Positions 43,100-43,932 of a stretch of DNA of 43,932 nucleotides are shown piece by piece. The stretch comes from Chitinophagaceae bacterium (lineage in GTDB: Bacteria > Bacteroidota > Bacteroidia > Chitinophagales > Chitinophagaceae). Both the position numbers and the translations under genes were made by a program. The stretch spans positions 1-43,932 of the forward strand of contig JANYEX010000042.1 in assembly GCA_025359725.1 (NCBI GenBank). Direction: 5' to 3'. The notes under the pieces were generated by a model. It searched no databases. It was given only the letters and a program-made list of their open reading frames with translations, and was not told the DNA's origin. How positions within the stretch are numbered: the stretch's first letter is position 1; each line of letters starts with the position of its first letter.

Positions 43100-43723
43100 A
43101 TGAAAAAATGTTTAGTAGGATGTATGGTATTGGCGATGAGTTTATTCATAAATTCAAAATCTGATGCTCAAATCAAAATTGGCACTTTCGATGAGCAAAG
43201 TGTATTGGGCTTAATGCCAGGTATTCAAAAAGTAGATACTGCTTTGCAAAAGTATGTGAACGACTCTTTAAAGCCAGAGTATGATTACGAAATGAGCGAA
43301 TTGATGCGTTTGGACAGTACTTTCAAGAAAGATTCTGCAGCTATGCAACCTAGCACTCGTGGCATTGTTCAAAAAGAATTGAATCAACACAAATACAAGA
43401 TTGTAAACTGGCAGCAGTATCAAAACCAAATGGTGCAACAAAAGGAAGAAGAGTTGTTGTTCCCGTACAAGCAAAAAGTTTATGCTTCTTTGGAAAAGAT
43501 AATAAAGGAACAAAAATATACGCACGTATTTAAGGGCGATCAACTGTTAGTAGCTCCGCCTTCTGATAACCTAGTTATTAAAGTTGCGTTGGATTTGCAC
43601 TTGAAATTTCCTAAAGATGTAGAAGATCAATTGAGAGCACAAGGATTATTGGATAGCGGCCCCGCTGGTTCTTCAGCTCCTAAAACAATAAAACCAGCTG
43701 CAAAGCCCAAGCCAGCTAATTAA
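43100..43723 (+). CDS. Periplasmic OmpH/Skp-family chaperone (second copy)
   Basis: The 207 residues start with a signal peptide (MKKCLVGCMVLAMSLFINSK, cleavage near SDAQ). The mature start IKIGTFDEQSVLGLMPGIQK fits the family, as do the coiled-coil region and the later KQKVYASLEKIIKEQKYTHV. A Pro/Ala/Lys-rich tail (APKTIKPAAKPKPAN) extends beyond the fold. It diverges strongly from the first copy, so the two probably have different clients or form mixed trimers. A terminator follows, ending the bamA operon. Confidence 0.88.
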   Translation: MKKCLVGCMVLAMSLFINSKSDAQIKIGTFDEQSVLGLMPGIQKVDTALQKYVNDSLKPEYDYEMSELMRLDSTFKKDSAAMQPSTRGIVQKELNQHKYKIVNWQQYQNQMVQQKEEELLFPYKQKVYASLEKIIKEQKYTHVFKGDQLLVAPPSDNLVIKVALDLHLKFPKDVEDQLRAQGLLDSGPAGSSAPKTIKPAAKPKPAN

Positions 43724-43750
43724 TTAATACTTACACATTAATATACTTTA

Positions 43751-43784
43751 AAAAAGGCTGTCTCGAAAGGGGCAGCCTTTTTTG
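43751..43784 (+). terminator. Intrinsic terminator after the skp genes
   Basis: AAGGCTGTCTC pairs with GGGGCAGCCTT (with G-T pairs) around GAAA, followed by seven T in total. It resembles the terminator at 17840. No gene is recognised in the last 148 bases of the window. Confidence 0.8.
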
Positions 43785-43932
43785 TTTTAGTAAATAAAAC
43801 TTCCACTATCAAAAACAATCGCTAATATGTGCTTCGACAGAGGGGATAGGTTACTAAAAAACAACCCCCTCCCGATTGCGAAACCTTTGGTACCACTCAC
43901 TTTTGCCAGCTTCTTAAAATATTAGGGGAGCT

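Noticed and set aside
43785-43932. Start of a further gene (for example murI, which can follow skp)
   Set aside because: No frame in the last 148 bases remains open in a recognisable way on either strand.

Overview
The window looks like a chromosomal segment of a Bacteroidota bacterium, most likely of the Chitinophagales/Sphingobacteriales side. The evidence is the AT-rich composition, the lack of clear Shine-Dalgarno sequences before strongly recognisable genes, promoter-like boxes of the Bacteroidota type (TAnnTTTG with an upstream TTG/TTTG), and gene sets typical of the phylum: uppS-bamA-skp-skp, mutY/HU/TPR/RNase G, a GH106-type rhamnosidase, and a 29-residue very basic COX24-like peptide. 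The genus cannot be fixed from this sequence.

Layout. 1-488: non-coding, rich in hairpins and inverted repeats. 489-3504: folD (+) converging on mutS2 (-). 3673-16107: one long minus-strand ribosomal operon, S10 plus spc, from rpsJ to secY-map. It lacks infA, rpmJ and the alpha operon after map, and the str genes before rpsJ. 16267-17310: a secreted GH5-type glycosidase (+). 17311-18357: about 1 kb without a recognised gene, holding a 22-bp repeat array, terminators and tiny open frames. 18358-21443: a minus-strand cluster of RNase E/G, COX24-like peptide, TPR protein and HU protein. 21606-30581: mutY, photolyase, a Sel1-repeat protein, a GH106-type glycosidase and an M3 peptidase, all on plus, separated by repeat-containing spacers. 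30741-32635: a prenyl synthase converging on an AraC-type regulator fused to an O6-alkylguanine methyltransferase. 32636-33766: repeat-rich spacer. 33767-37281: transglutaminase and a circularly permuted ATP-grasp/alpha-E fusion (-). 37603-43723: envelope biogenesis genes (LptF/G-type permease, uppS, bamA, two skp-like chaperones) on plus.

The genes are mostly housekeeping: translation, protein export, envelope assembly and DNA repair (MutS2, MutY, photolyase, alkyltransferase). Two secreted glycosidases and a secreted peptidase add polymer degradation. The least understood gene pair is the transglutaminase plus ATP-grasp/alpha-E fusion, a predicted peptide-forming or peptide-modifying module.

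The most unusual non-coding signal is a set of intergenic tandem arrays with a 21-bp period (22 bp at two loci). Each locus has its own sequence, but several appear to share a base skeleton (CC at the start, CA near positions 7-8, A-rich middle, T-rich end). Three of them also show an 84-bp (4 x 21) higher-order spacing. Separately, both fully convergent protein-coding gene pairs with short spacers (folD/mutS2 and the prenyl synthase/alkyltransferase pair) meet inside 7-bp repeat tracts that supply stop codons. No rRNA, tRNA, CRISPR array, insertion sequence or prophage was recognised. All family assignments come from reading motifs by eye; no database search was run.
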